Positions 1 through 7,574 of a stretch of DNA of 64,000 bases are shown here, piece after piece. The stretch is from RGIG8306 sp964426655. Its GTDB lineage: Bacteria; Bacillota; Clostridia; Lachnospirales; Lachnospiraceae. The DNA lies in assembly GCA_964426655.1 (NCBI GenBank), contig CAYRQT010000001.1:124001-188000 (forward strand). The letters run 5' to 3'. Numbering within the stretch: position 1 is the first letter of the stretch; each line of letters starts with the position of its first letter. The position numbers were made by a program, and so were the translations under genes. Below the pieces are notes generated by a model that saw only the letters and a list, made by a program, of their open reading frames with translations, was not told the DNA's origin and searched no databases.

Positions 1-149
1 ATAAGTCCAGCCCCCCTGGGTTTACCTGCAGACAACTTCCCATTATGTGCATAAGCCCTTCCCTGATCCTTTGGCAATATTGGCATCAGAATCCGAATCG
101 CCAAAAAAGTTAGAATAAATGCTGCTGCCAGTCCTGCGACTTTCCACAT
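1..149 (-). CDS. MraY-like phospho-N-acetylmuramoyl-pentapeptide-transferase, N-terminal fragment
   Basis: The gene runs off the left edge; only the first 49 codons are present. The ATG at 149 follows the prfA stop by 13 bases, with a G-rich AGGGGG-type ribosome site. The peptide has one hydrophobic segment (about residues 4-25), then DQGRAYAHNGKLSAGKPRGA, which resembles the conserved cytoplasmic loop of MraY (xDxGRxxxxNGxxSxGKPRGAG). MraY makes lipid I at the membrane. It is not in a division/cell-wall cluster but at the end of the rpmE-prfA operon, so it may be a second, divergent copy. The call rests on a short stretch. Confidence 0.6.
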   Translation of the reverse strand, partial: MWKVAGLAAAFILTFLAIRILMPILPKDQGRAYAHNGKLSAGKPRGAGL

Positions 150-162
150 TTTGACATCCCCC

Positions 163-1236
163 TTACACTTCTTCCAGTGTTGTCAGCTTTGCTGCCTGGT
201 CTGCAGCAATCAGATTATCAATAATTTCATCAATATCTCCGTCCATAATGCTATCAATCTTATATAATGTCAGCTTGATTCTGTGCTCTGTTACCCGACC
301 CTGAGGAAAATTGTAGGTTCGAATTTTTTCCGACCTGTCCCCTGTCCCCACCTGACTTCGTCTGGCGTCTGCTTCTGCAGCATGTTTTTTTTCATACTCC
401 ATTTCATAGAGCTTTGCCCGCAGTACCTTAAGCGCTTTTTCCTTATTGCGTAGCTGGCTTTTTTCATCCTGACAAGATATGACAATCCCTGTGGGAAGAT
501 GGGTCAGCCGTACCGCTGAATCTGTCGTATTGACGCACTGTCCTCCATTTCCTGAAGCCCGAAACACATCAAACTTGCAGTCGTTTAAATCCAGCTGCAC
601 ATCTACTTCTTCCGCTTCCGGCATAATGGCCACGGTAGCTGTGGATGTGTGGATGCGCCCCCCACTTTCAGTTTCCGGAACCCGCTGCACCCGGTGCACT
701 CCGCTCTCATATTTTAAACGGGAATAGGCCCCTTGTCCGCTGATCATAAAGACTACTTCCTTCATGCCCCCAATGCCATTTTCGTTAACGCTGACCAGCT
801 CTACCTTCCAGTGCTTCCGCTCTGCATATCTGGTATATAGCCGATACAGCTCAGCCGCAAATAACGCCGCCTCATCGCCGCCTGCACCGGCCCGGATTTC
901 CACCACAACATTCTTCTCATCATTGGGATCTTTGGGCAATAGCAGAATTTTGATTTCTTTTTCCAGACGATTCTCATCCTCTTTCGCAACGGCAAGTTCT
1001 TCCTTCCACATTTCCCGCATCTCAGGATCGTTTTCTTCCTCCAGCATGGCCAGACTGTCCTCAATGCTCTGTCGGGCCTCCTTATATTGCGTATATGCTT
1101 CCACCAAAGGAGTCAAATCTGCCTGCTCCTTCATCAGCTTTCTAAACCGTACAGGATCTTCTGCTACGTAGGGGCTGTTAATCTCCTGCATCAGCTCTTC
1201 ATAATGTATACATATATCTTCCAAACGATCAAACAT
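163..1236 (-). CDS. prfA: Peptide chain release factor 1
   Basis: RF1 recognises UAA/UAG in the ribosomal A site and triggers peptide release. The 357 residues match the usual length of about 360. A PET tripeptide sits in VQRVPETESGGR where RF1 has its PxT codon-reading motif, and the catalytic GGQ loop reads SGNGGQCVNTTDSAVR. The open frame continues 23 codons upstream, but the ATG at 1236 is chosen because AGAGGT lies seven bases before it and MFDRLEDI is where RF1 proteins normally begin. It lies 19 bases after prmC, whose product methylates the Gln of this GGQ, so the enzyme and its substrate are co-transcribed. Confidence 0.97.
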   Translation of the reverse strand: MFDRLEDICIHYEELMQEINSPYVAEDPVRFRKLMKEQADLTPLVEAYTQYKEARQSIEDSLAMLEEENDPEMREMWKEELAVAKEDENRLEKEIKILLLPKDPNDEKNVVVEIRAGAGGDEAALFAAELYRLYTRYAERKHWKVELVSVNENGIGGMKEVVFMISGQGAYSRLKYESGVHRVQRVPETESGGRIHTSTATVAIMPEAEEVDVQLDLNDCKFDVFRASGNGGQCVNTTDSAVRLTHLPTGIVISCQDEKSQLRNKEKALKVLRAKLYEMEYEKKHAAEADARRSQVGTGDRSEKIRTYNFPQGRVTEHRIKLTLYKIDSIMDGDIDEIIDNLIAADQAAKLTTLEEV

Positions 1237-1255
1237 CTTGTACCTCTTTTCAAAT

Positions 1256-2113
1256 TCATCCCTCACCCGGCCATATGCCCCGAATGACTCTGTTCTTCCC
1301 GGCATAGTCCCTGCGAATGGCTATATCCCGGAAGCCGGCTTTGAGGAGAATCTCTTCAATGGCTTCTCCCTGCTCCATTCCCATTTCAAGATAAAGACGG
1401 GTTCCAGGATGGCAGAAAGCCGCTGCCCCATCTGCCAGCGGTCTGTACAATGCCAAGCCTTTTTCCGGCGCAGTTAATGCCAGGGTCGGTTCATACAGGC
1501 TTACTTCCGGCTGAAGTCCTGGCAGTTCACATTCCGGAATATAGGGGGGATTGGCCGTAATCACATCAAAAGTTTCCTTGGGAATAGCCGAATACAGGTC
1601 GCTTTCATAAAGATGCACCTCCGCCCCTAGGCGACGAGCATTTTCCCCGGCAACCTGAAGCGCCTCGGCAGAAATATCTCCAGCTGCCACATAGCTATAT
1701 TTTCCAGCCAGCTTAAGGGAAATGGCAATGCATCCGGAACCAGTACACAAATCCAGCACCCGATCCTGATCACCGGAACATTCCTCCAGAACCCACTCCA
1801 CCAACACCTCTGTATCCTGCCTGGGAATCAGCACCTCTGGTGACACATGGAATGTGTATCCAAAGAACTCCGTTTCCTCCAAGATGTACTGTAACGGCTC
1901 CCTTTTAACCCGGCGCCCGATCCAGTCTTCATACTGACGGAATGCTGTTTCCGGAATATCCTGAATCAGCTGTCTGTCCCGCAGATATACCGCCTGAGAA
2001 ATTCCAAAGGCTCTCTCCAGCAGAATTCTGCTGTCCAGCGCCCCCTCTTCTATTCCGGCTTTCTCCAACCTGTCTTTCCCATTTTTATGAATCTGCTGCA
2101 ATGTGCTTTTCAT
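1256..2113 (-). CDS. prmC: Release factor glutamine N5-methyltransferase
   Basis: PrmC (HemK) transfers a methyl group from S-adenosylmethionine to the Gln side chain of the GGQ motif in RF1 and RF2. The 285-residue protein has an N-terminal helical domain, then a Rossmann methyltransferase fold with LDLCTGSGCIAIS for SAM binding and the diagnostic NPPY (TANPPYIPE) that positions the target amide. Its ATG overlaps the TGA of the upstream DUF1385 gene as ATGA, which implies translational coupling. prfA follows directly. Confidence 0.96.
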   Translation of the reverse strand: MKSTLQQIHKNGKDRLEKAGIEEGALDSRILLERAFGISQAVYLRDRQLIQDIPETAFRQYEDWIGRRVKREPLQYILEETEFFGYTFHVSPEVLIPRQDTEVLVEWVLEECSGDQDRVLDLCTGSGCIAISLKLAGKYSYVAAGDISAEALQVAGENARRLGAEVHLYESDLYSAIPKETFDVITANPPYIPECELPGLQPEVSLYEPTLALTAPEKGLALYRPLADGAAAFCHPGTRLYLEMGMEQGEAIEEILLKAGFRDIAIRRDYAGKNRVIRGIWPGEG

Positions 2114-3129
2114 GCAGGTATATGTTCCTCATTTTTTTTCTGCAAATGCTCTTCATAGGTAATGATTTCTTCCTGAGGGGGAAAATCTTCTGCAGAATAG
2201 GTTGTTCCAAAGTTGTGGTTTAGAAACTCTCTCCAATCAAACACAGCCTCTGTGGCCGCAATCCCCACTGCAGCCATCTGCTCATCCGGCTCTCTTGTGG
2301 TCAGATGCTGTAGCATAAGTCCTGGCCTGCTAAGGGCATTGACGATCTTATTGTCCGATCTGCCTGCCAGACGCAAAAACTCATATGAAATTCCTGCAAT
2401 AACAGGAATCAGCAATACCCGGCTAATGATTTTGGCTAAAAGGCCCTCCACCGGCACTAGGATAAAAGCAGCCACGCTTAACACCATCACAATGAGCATA
2501 AAACTGGTTCCGCACCGCTTATGCTCTTTGGAACTTGCCATCACATTTTTTACCGTAAGGGGTAGCCCATGTTCCACACAGTTAATGCATTTATGTTCAG
2601 CTCCGTGGTACATATACACCCGGCGAATATCCGGCATAAGAGAAATTAACGCCACATACCCAATAAAAAGCGCCAGCCGAATCAAGCCCTCTACCAGGGA
2701 AATGATAACATGAGAGGTAGTAAACAATTTTAGCACATTTGCTACCAGTACAGGGAGGATCATGAAAAGCGCAATGGCCATGGCAAAGGAAAGCACGACC
2801 GTAAAGGCCATCATGATATCCTCCAGCTTATCCTTAAATATCTTTTGCAGAAACTTTTGCGTACGGTTCGGTTTCTCCTCTTCCGTTTCGTAAAATCCTG
2901 CTGAGTAGGTAAGGGTAGACATGCCCATTGTCAATGCATCACAGAAACTGAATATTCCCCGGATAAAAGGGATTTTCCTGAACTTTTTCTGCTTTTTCCC
3001 TGATTTGACCTGCTCTATTTTTACAACAATTTCCTGGTTGGGTTTTCGGACAGCAATGGCATAGGCATCCTGATTACGCATCATAATCCCTTCTATCACG
3101 GCCTGTCCGCCGATTCCGGATGTTTTCAT
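2110..3129 (-). CDS. yqhQ: DUF1385 family membrane protein (YqhQ-like)
   Basis: A 339-residue integral membrane protein of unknown biochemical function. It starts with the family signature SGIGGQAVIEGIMMR and contains the conserved YHGAEHKCINCVEHG region and several hydrophobic segments (about residues 110-145, 165-190 and 230-275). The ATG at 3129 has an excellent AGGAGGTG site; the frame continues 27 codons upstream without another good site. Neighbouring rpmE, prmC and prfA suggest co-expression with translation genes, an arrangement I recall from other clostridia. Confidence 0.9.
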   Translation of the reverse strand: MKTSGIGGQAVIEGIMMRNQDAYAIAVRKPNQEIVVKIEQVKSGKKQKKFRKIPFIRGIFSFCDALTMGMSTLTYSAGFYETEEEKPNRTQKFLQKIFKDKLEDIMMAFTVVLSFAMAIALFMILPVLVANVLKLFTTSHVIISLVEGLIRLALFIGYVALISLMPDIRRVYMYHGAEHKCINCVEHGLPLTVKNVMASSKEHKRCGTSFMLIVMVLSVAAFILVPVEGLLAKIISRVLLIPVIAGISYEFLRLAGRSDNKIVNALSRPGLMLQHLTTREPDEQMAAVGIAATEAVFDWREFLNHNFGTTYSAEDFPPQEEIITYEEHLQKKNEEHIPA

Positions 3130-3219
3130 ATCACTTTCACCTCCTGGAAAGCCACCTTTTAAACTATAGGCAAAATACAAAATAGGTTGAGGCATAACAC
3201 CCCAACCCACTTTTCCGTA

Positions 3220-3426
3220 CTATTTTGCTGAAATGCCGTATTTGCGGTTGAATTTGTCGATTCGTCCACGGGCGTTGGAAGCCTTCTGCTGTCCCGTATA
3301 AAAAGGATGGCATTTGGAACAAATTTCCACGTGGATTTCCGGCTTGGTGGATCCGGTTACAAACTCATTTCCACAGTTACAGGTCACCTTTGCCTGATAA
3401 TATGTGGGATGGATTCCTTGTTTCAT
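3220..3426 (-). CDS. rpmE: Ribosomal protein L31 (zinc-binding form)
   Basis: A 68-residue L31 of the large ribosomal subunit. The four Cys in CNCG and CSKC mark the zinc-carrying (C+) type, and KQGIHPTYY is the family start. ATG at 3426 with GAGGTG seven bases upstream is preferred over a GTG three codons earlier. It is the first gene of the operon that continues into DUF1385, prmC and prfA. The leader contains a 7-bp inverted repeat (3457-3491). Confidence 0.96.
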   Translation of the reverse strand: MKQGIHPTYYQAKVTCNCGNEFVTGSTKPEIHVEICSKCHPFYTGQQKASNARGRIDKFNRKYGISAK

Positions 3427-3456
3427 TGTTTTCACCTCATTATTTTCTATTTTTAT

Positions 3457-3491
3457 TGTTCTTGGTCAATAAATAATGCACTGTAAGAACA
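3457..3491 (-). other. Inverted repeat in the rpmE leader
   Basis: TGTTCTT (3457-3463) and AAGAACA (3485-3491) are perfect complements separated by 21 bases. The repeat lies between the predicted rpmE -10 and the ribosome site, so it would form a stem in the mRNA leader. It could terminate leakage from DUF4364 or be a leader control element; the sequence does not decide. Confidence 0.35.
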
Positions 3492-3499
3492 GTATTACG

Positions 3500-3528
3500 A
3501 TTGTAGCATAAGGCAATCTCTATTGCAA
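3500..3528 (-). promoter_or_regulatory. Promoter of the rpmE-yqhQ-prmC-prfA operon
   Basis: On the minus strand TTGCAA (3523-3528) and TACAAT (3500-3505) are separated by exactly 17 bases. The start point would lie about 65 bases upstream of the rpmE ATG, just after the DUF4364 stop. Confidence 0.6.
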
Positions 3529-3531
3529 CCC

Positions 3532-4047
3532 CTATTCCATCATTTTCTGCATAACAAATCCATAGATGGACTGGTTCTCTTCCTGCCAGCGCTGACACAT
3601 TGCCTCGGCCTGTTCTGCCGTGGGCATGCTGATGTTCATTTCAAATACCAGTCCCTTTCCTTCCCGAATTTCACAGTGCACAATGTAGTCCTGGTTCGTG
3701 GACTTGTAATAGTCAGAGACAATGCCCACCTCTGAGCGAAGTTTGAATTTATTCAGGCGAATATACTCATCCATATCTTTGACGATGGCCTCCGATATAT
3801 TTTTCCCAAAATACATCAGCGCCTCTTCCCCTTCTCGGGTCAGTTCATATCTGGTGGTATTTCTGACCGTTTCATGAAGAATAAGTTTTGCATCCAGCAA
3901 TTCATTGATGACTGTCTGGAAAGTGAAATAACTGGTATACTCTTTAGACACCAGAAATTCTGACAGCTGGCTGTTGGTCAATGGGAAATTCACCTTATGC
4001 AACAGGTACATAATCATCAATTTGTATAATGTGGTCGGTTCTGTCAT
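3532..4047 (-). CDS. DUF4364 family winged-helix protein
   Basis: A 171-residue protein resembling the clostridial DUF4364 family. The N-terminal half (residues 5-75) reads like a winged helix: LTNSQLSEFLVSKEYTSYFTF followed by YELTREGEEALMYF, as in PadR/MarR-type wings. The C-terminal half is likely a sensor or dimer domain. A DNA-binding regulatory role is inferred, and its target is unknown. It follows the malic enzyme by 23 bases, with AAGGGG before the ATG, so it is probably co-transcribed. Confidence 0.8.
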   Translation of the reverse strand: MTEPTTLYKLMIMYLLHKVNFPLTNSQLSEFLVSKEYTSYFTFQTVINELLDAKLILHETVRNTTRYELTREGEEALMYFGKNISEAIVKDMDEYIRLNKFKLRSEVGIVSDYYKSTNQDYIVHCEIREGKGLVFEMNISMPTAEQAEAMCQRWQEENQSIYGFVMQKMME

Positions 4048-4070
4048 GCCATCCCCTTTCTGCTTGCTGA

Positions 4071-5219
4071 CTACATATTTTCTTTCACTGCCCTGCTTAC
4101 GGCCTCCGCCACACGGGGATCAAAGGCCTCCGGCAAAATAAAGTTCTCTCCCAGTTTCTCCGGCGCAACCAGTTCGGCAATGGCTTCTGCAGCTGCCAGT
4201 TTCATTTTCTCTGATATGGCAGTGGCCCGACCTTCCAGCGCCCCTTTAAATATGCCCGGAAAGATCAGCACATTGTTCACCTGGTTTGGATAATCCGACC
4301 TTCCGGTTCCCACAACTCTGGCTCCTGCGCGTTTAGCCTCATCAGGCATAATTTCCGGCACCGGATTGGCCATTGCAAATAAAATGGCATCCCGATTCAT
4401 GCTCTGCACCATTTTTTCTGTGACGATTCCGGGTGCGGAAACGCCCACAAAAATATCGGCTCCCTGTAATGCATCTGCCAGATTTCCCTTTCTGCCTTTC
4501 AGATTTGTCAATTCCGTCATTTTTTCCTGCATCCAGTTCAGCCCATCCATCCCCCGGGCCAGTATGCCAGCCTTGTCGCAAAGCAAAATATCTGTAAAGC
4601 CATAAAGCAAAAGCAATTTAGTAATGGCGATACCTGCTGAACCTGCTCCATTTACCACCACGCGACAATTTTCCTTACTTTTTTCCGTAACTTTCAGGGC
4701 ATTGATGATACCTGCCAGCACCACAATCGCCGTTCCATGCTGATCATCATGGAAAACCGGAATATTCAGCCGTTTCTTAAGGGCTTCTTCTATTTCAAAG
4801 CAACGGGGTGCCGAAATATCTTCCAGATTAATGCCTCCAAAAGCCGGGGCAAGACGCACGACCGTTTCTATTATTTCGTTTGTATCCTGTGTGTCAAGGC
4901 AAATAGGAAAAGCATTAATGTCCCCAAAAGCCTTGAACAAAACCGCTTTTCCCTCCATGACCGGCATAGCCGCCAGGGGGCCGATATTACCAAGTCCCAG
5001 TACTGCACTGCCATCAGACACCACTGCTACCGTGTTACTTTTAATGGTATAGCGGTATGCATTCTCCGGATTTTCTGCGATAGCCCTGCAAGGTTCTGCC
5101 ACACCGGGCGTGTAGGCCAGTGAAAGGTCTTCCCTTGTTCTAACCGGAGCTTTCCCACATATTTCCAGTTTTCCCTGCCATTTTTCATGCAATCTCAGTG
5201 CTTCTTCATATACCGACAT
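4071..5219 (-). CDS. NAD(P)-dependent malic enzyme (malate dehydrogenase, decarboxylating)
   Basis: Converts L-malate to pyruvate and CO2 with reduction of NAD(P). The 382-residue short bacterial form has LAYTPGVAEPC near the N-terminus, the metal-binding HDDQHGTAI block around residue 158, and a Rossmann NAD(P)-binding segment VVVNGAGSAGIAI. The cofactor preference cannot be read safely. It has its own promoter at 5252-5280 and is followed by the DUF4364 gene. Confidence 0.94.
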   Translation of the reverse strand: MSVYEEALRLHEKWQGKLEICGKAPVRTREDLSLAYTPGVAEPCRAIAENPENAYRYTIKSNTVAVVSDGSAVLGLGNIGPLAAMPVMEGKAVLFKAFGDINAFPICLDTQDTNEIIETVVRLAPAFGGINLEDISAPRCFEIEEALKKRLNIPVFHDDQHGTAIVVLAGIINALKVTEKSKENCRVVVNGAGSAGIAITKLLLLYGFTDILLCDKAGILARGMDGLNWMQEKMTELTNLKGRKGNLADALQGADIFVGVSAPGIVTEKMVQSMNRDAILFAMANPVPEIMPDEAKRAGARVVGTGRSDYPNQVNNVLIFPGIFKGALEGRATAISEKMKLAAAEAIAELVAPEKLGENFILPEAFDPRVAEAVSRAVKENM

Positions 5220-5251
5220 GCCATTTCCTCACATTTTTCATTCTTTTCCTC

Positions 5252-5280
5252 ATCATATCCTCTTTTCATGGGAACGTCAA
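5252..5280 (-). promoter_or_regulatory. Promoter of the malic enzyme gene
   Basis: Minus-strand TTGACG (5275-5280) and TATGAT (5252-5257) with a 17-base spacer, about 30 bases from the ATG. Confidence 0.65.
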
Positions 5281-5422
5281 GATTCGAAGGACAATATGTA
5301 AATTACGGCTTTCTTTTTTTATGAAAAGCATGTATAGTGAAAAGAGTAGATTCGTGAAATTATCTTTCATCCTTTCTCGCACAGCATATTCCATTCAATT
5401 ACGCCCATCTTTAGGAGGTTCC

Positions 5423-6898
5423 ATGGATTTTCAAAAAATGTCCGTTACACAATTGCGCCAATTGGCAAAGGAGGCCGGTCTTCGCCAGTTCTCTTCTCTT
5501 CACAAGGATGCCCTCATCCAAAAGCTGGAAGCCCACTTCCGGGAGGACACCTCCTCGTTTTCTGCGCCCGTTTCTTCTTCACCTGAGTCACAGGCTGCCA
5601 CGCCTGTCCGAACATCCCATACTCCATCTGCTCCGGTGCCCCCTGTAGCCACTGTTCCGGCAGAGCCCGCGGCTTCTGTACAGACGCCGCCCTCTTCACA
5701 GGTCAGTTCCCCAGCGCCAAACGCACCGGAACGACCCGTAAGACGCATCGTTTCCAGAAATGAACTGGAGACTGGGCAGGAGGCCCTGGGTATTTTGGAA
5801 ATCATGCCGGATGGCTTTGGATTTATCCGCAGCGCCAATTATATGCCTGGGGATGAGGATGTTTACGTTTCCCCTTCCCAGATTCGTCGCTTCAACTTAA
5901 AAACCGGTGACATTGTCCAGGGGGTAACCCGTGCCAAAACCCCTGCTGAAAAATTTGCTGCACTGCTCTATATTCATTCTGTGAACAACCTCCCTCCCTC
6001 TGAAGCAGAAAAACGCATGGCCTTTGAGGATCTGACTCCCATTTTCCCTAATGAACGCATTCATCTGGAAACGACTCCCCAGAGAATTGCCATGCGCATT
6101 GTAGACTTGATCAGCCCCATCGGCAAAGGGCAACGAGGTATGATCGTAGCACCTCCAAAAGCAGGGAAAACCACTTTGCTCAAGCAGATTGCGGGAGCCA
6201 TCCATCAGAATCATCCGGATATGAATCTGATTGTACTATTAATAGACGAACGACCGGAAGAAGTGACCGACATCCGCGAAGCCATCGCAGGTGACAATGT
6301 TGAGGTCATATATTCCACTTTTGACGAACTGCCGGAACATCATAAACGGGTGTCCGAAATGGTCATTGAACGGGCCAAACGTTTGGTGGAGCACAAAAAA
6401 GATGTGGTAATTTTGCTGGACAGTATTACCCGCCTGGCCAGAGCCTATAACCTGACTGTTGCGCCCAGTGGCCGTACCCTTTCCGGTGGTCTGGATCCTG
6501 CTGCATTGTACATGCCCAAACGCTTTTTTGGTGCTGCAAGGAATATGCGGGAAGGAGGCAGTCTGACCATCCTGGCCACTGCCCTGGTGGACACAGGAAG
6601 CCGCATGGATGATGTGGTGTTTGAAGAATTTAAAGGCACCGGTAACATGGAACTTGTACTGGACAGGCGTCTGTCGGAAAAAAGAATTTTTCCCGCTATT
6701 GATATCTGCAAATCCAGCACCCGCAACGAGGACCTCCTTCTTACCCAGTCAGAACTGGAAGCCGTTTTCCTTATTCGACGAGCTACCAGCTCTCAACGGG
6801 CAGATGAGGCAGTGGAAACCATTCTGGATCTATTCACTCGCACCAAAGATAATGCATCCACAGTGCAGGCTATCCGTACGCACCGTATTCTTAACTAG
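5423..6898 (+). CDS. rho: Transcription termination factor Rho
   Basis: A hexameric RNA helicase that ends transcription of untranslated RNA. The 491 residues are longer than the roughly 420 of E. coli Rho because a Pro/Ser/Ala-rich linker (about residues 45-105) separates the N-terminal helical Rho_N domain (1-43) from the cold-shock RNA-binding domain (115-190). The ATPase core has Walker A APPKAGKTT (243-251), Walker B VVILLDSITRLARAYN and the R/Q loops. The ATG at 5423 follows TTAGGAGGTTCC; the open frame begins 75 codons earlier but has no homologous sequence there. A strong terminator follows. Confidence 0.97.
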   Translation: MDFQKMSVTQLRQLAKEAGLRQFSSLHKDALIQKLEAHFREDTSSFSAPVSSSPESQAATPVRTSHTPSAPVPPVATVPAEPAASVQTPPSSQVSSPAPNAPERPVRRIVSRNELETGQEALGILEIMPDGFGFIRSANYMPGDEDVYVSPSQIRRFNLKTGDIVQGVTRAKTPAEKFAALLYIHSVNNLPPSEAEKRMAFEDLTPIFPNERIHLETTPQRIAMRIVDLISPIGKGQRGMIVAPPKAGKTTLLKQIAGAIHQNHPDMNLIVLLIDERPEEVTDIREAIAGDNVEVIYSTFDELPEHHKRVSEMVIERAKRLVEHKKDVVILLDSITRLARAYNLTVAPSGRTLSGGLDPAALYMPKRFFGAARNMREGGSLTILATALVDTGSRMDDVVFEEFKGTGNMELVLDRRLSEKRIFPAIDICKSSTRNEDLLLTQSELEAVFLIRRATSSQRADEAVETILDLFTRTKDNASTVQAIRTHRILN

Positions 6899-6912
6899 TC
6901 TTGTCAATGCAT

Positions 6913-6965
6913 AAATTAGCCCCGCATAAATCCGATTCTTTATCAGACTTATGCAGGGCTAATTT
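6913..6965 (+). terminator. Intrinsic terminator of rho
   Basis: AAATTAGCCC-GCATAA (6913-6929) pairs with TTATGC-GGGCTAATTT (6949-6965) with one mismatch, followed by CATTTTTTC. It lies between convergent rho and engB. Confidence 0.85.
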
Positions 6966-6980
6966 CATTTTTTCAACAGA

Positions 6981-7574
6981 CTATTCGTCCTGTTGCATAT
7001 AAGTTTCCATCAACTGATAAATTTCTTCTCTTCCCTGTTTTGTCACGGAAGAGAAAGGGATCAGCACCCCTTCTCCGGACATTTCCAAACTGGTCCTTAT
7101 CAGTTTAACCTGTTTGTCTTTCTGACTGCGGTTAATTTTGTCCAGCTTTGTGGCAATCACCACAGGTGCAAACCCCTGAGACACAATCCAATTATACATC
7201 TGCCTGTCATTGACAGATGGCTCATGGCGAATATCGATCAGGAGAAACACACAACGCAACTGTTTGGATTGGTGAAGATATCTCTCAATCATTTTTCCCC
7301 ATTTTTCTTTTACCGTCACATTTGCCCTGGCATACCCATATCCAGGCAAATCCACCAGATACAACATCCCATTAATGTTATAAAAATTGATGGTCTGGGT
7401 TTTACCTGGCTGTGCTGAAGTACGGGCATAGGATTTTCTGTTCATAATGGCATTGATGAGGGAAGATTTGCCCACATTGGATTTCCCGGCAAAGGCGAAC
7501 TCAGGTCTGGTATTTTCAGGCAAAGTACTGGTAATACCACAGACAGTTTCCAGATTTACCTGCTTAATGATCAT
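6981..7574 (-). CDS. ysxC: Ribosome biogenesis GTPase EngB (YsxC/YihA)
   Basis: An essential GTPase that assists late assembly of the 50S subunit. The 197-residue protein shows G1 GKSNVGKSSL (residues 31-40), G3 DLPGYGYA, G4 TKLDK and G5 FSSVT. Its ATG lies inside the end of lon (11-base overlap), a coupling seen in the conserved clpX-lon-engB order of Bacillota. Confidence 0.96.
   Translation of the reverse strand: MIIKQVNLETVCGITSTLPENTRPEFAFAGKSNVGKSSLINAIMNRKSYARTSAQPGKTQTINFYNINGMLYLVDLPGYGYARANVTVKEKWGKMIERYLHQSKQLRCVFLLIDIRHEPSVNDRQMYNWIVSQGFAPVVIATKLDKINRSQKDKQVKLIRTSLEMSGEGVLIPFSSVTKQGREEIYQLMETYMQQDE

Noticed and set aside
801..1064. Long overlapping frames on the same or opposite strand inside prfA, lon, clpX and other genes
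   Set aside because: They are shadows of well-supported genes, with no ribosome sites and no recognisable protein features.
163..1236. RF1 GGQ loop reads GNGGQCVN instead of GAGGQHVN
   Set aside because: The GGQ itself is intact, and this variant is, as far as I recall, normal in clostridial RF1 proteins.
5198..5422. 75-codon N-terminal extension of Rho
   Set aside because: It runs through promoter DNA. The ATG at 5423 behind TAGGAGG gives the standard Rho_N start.
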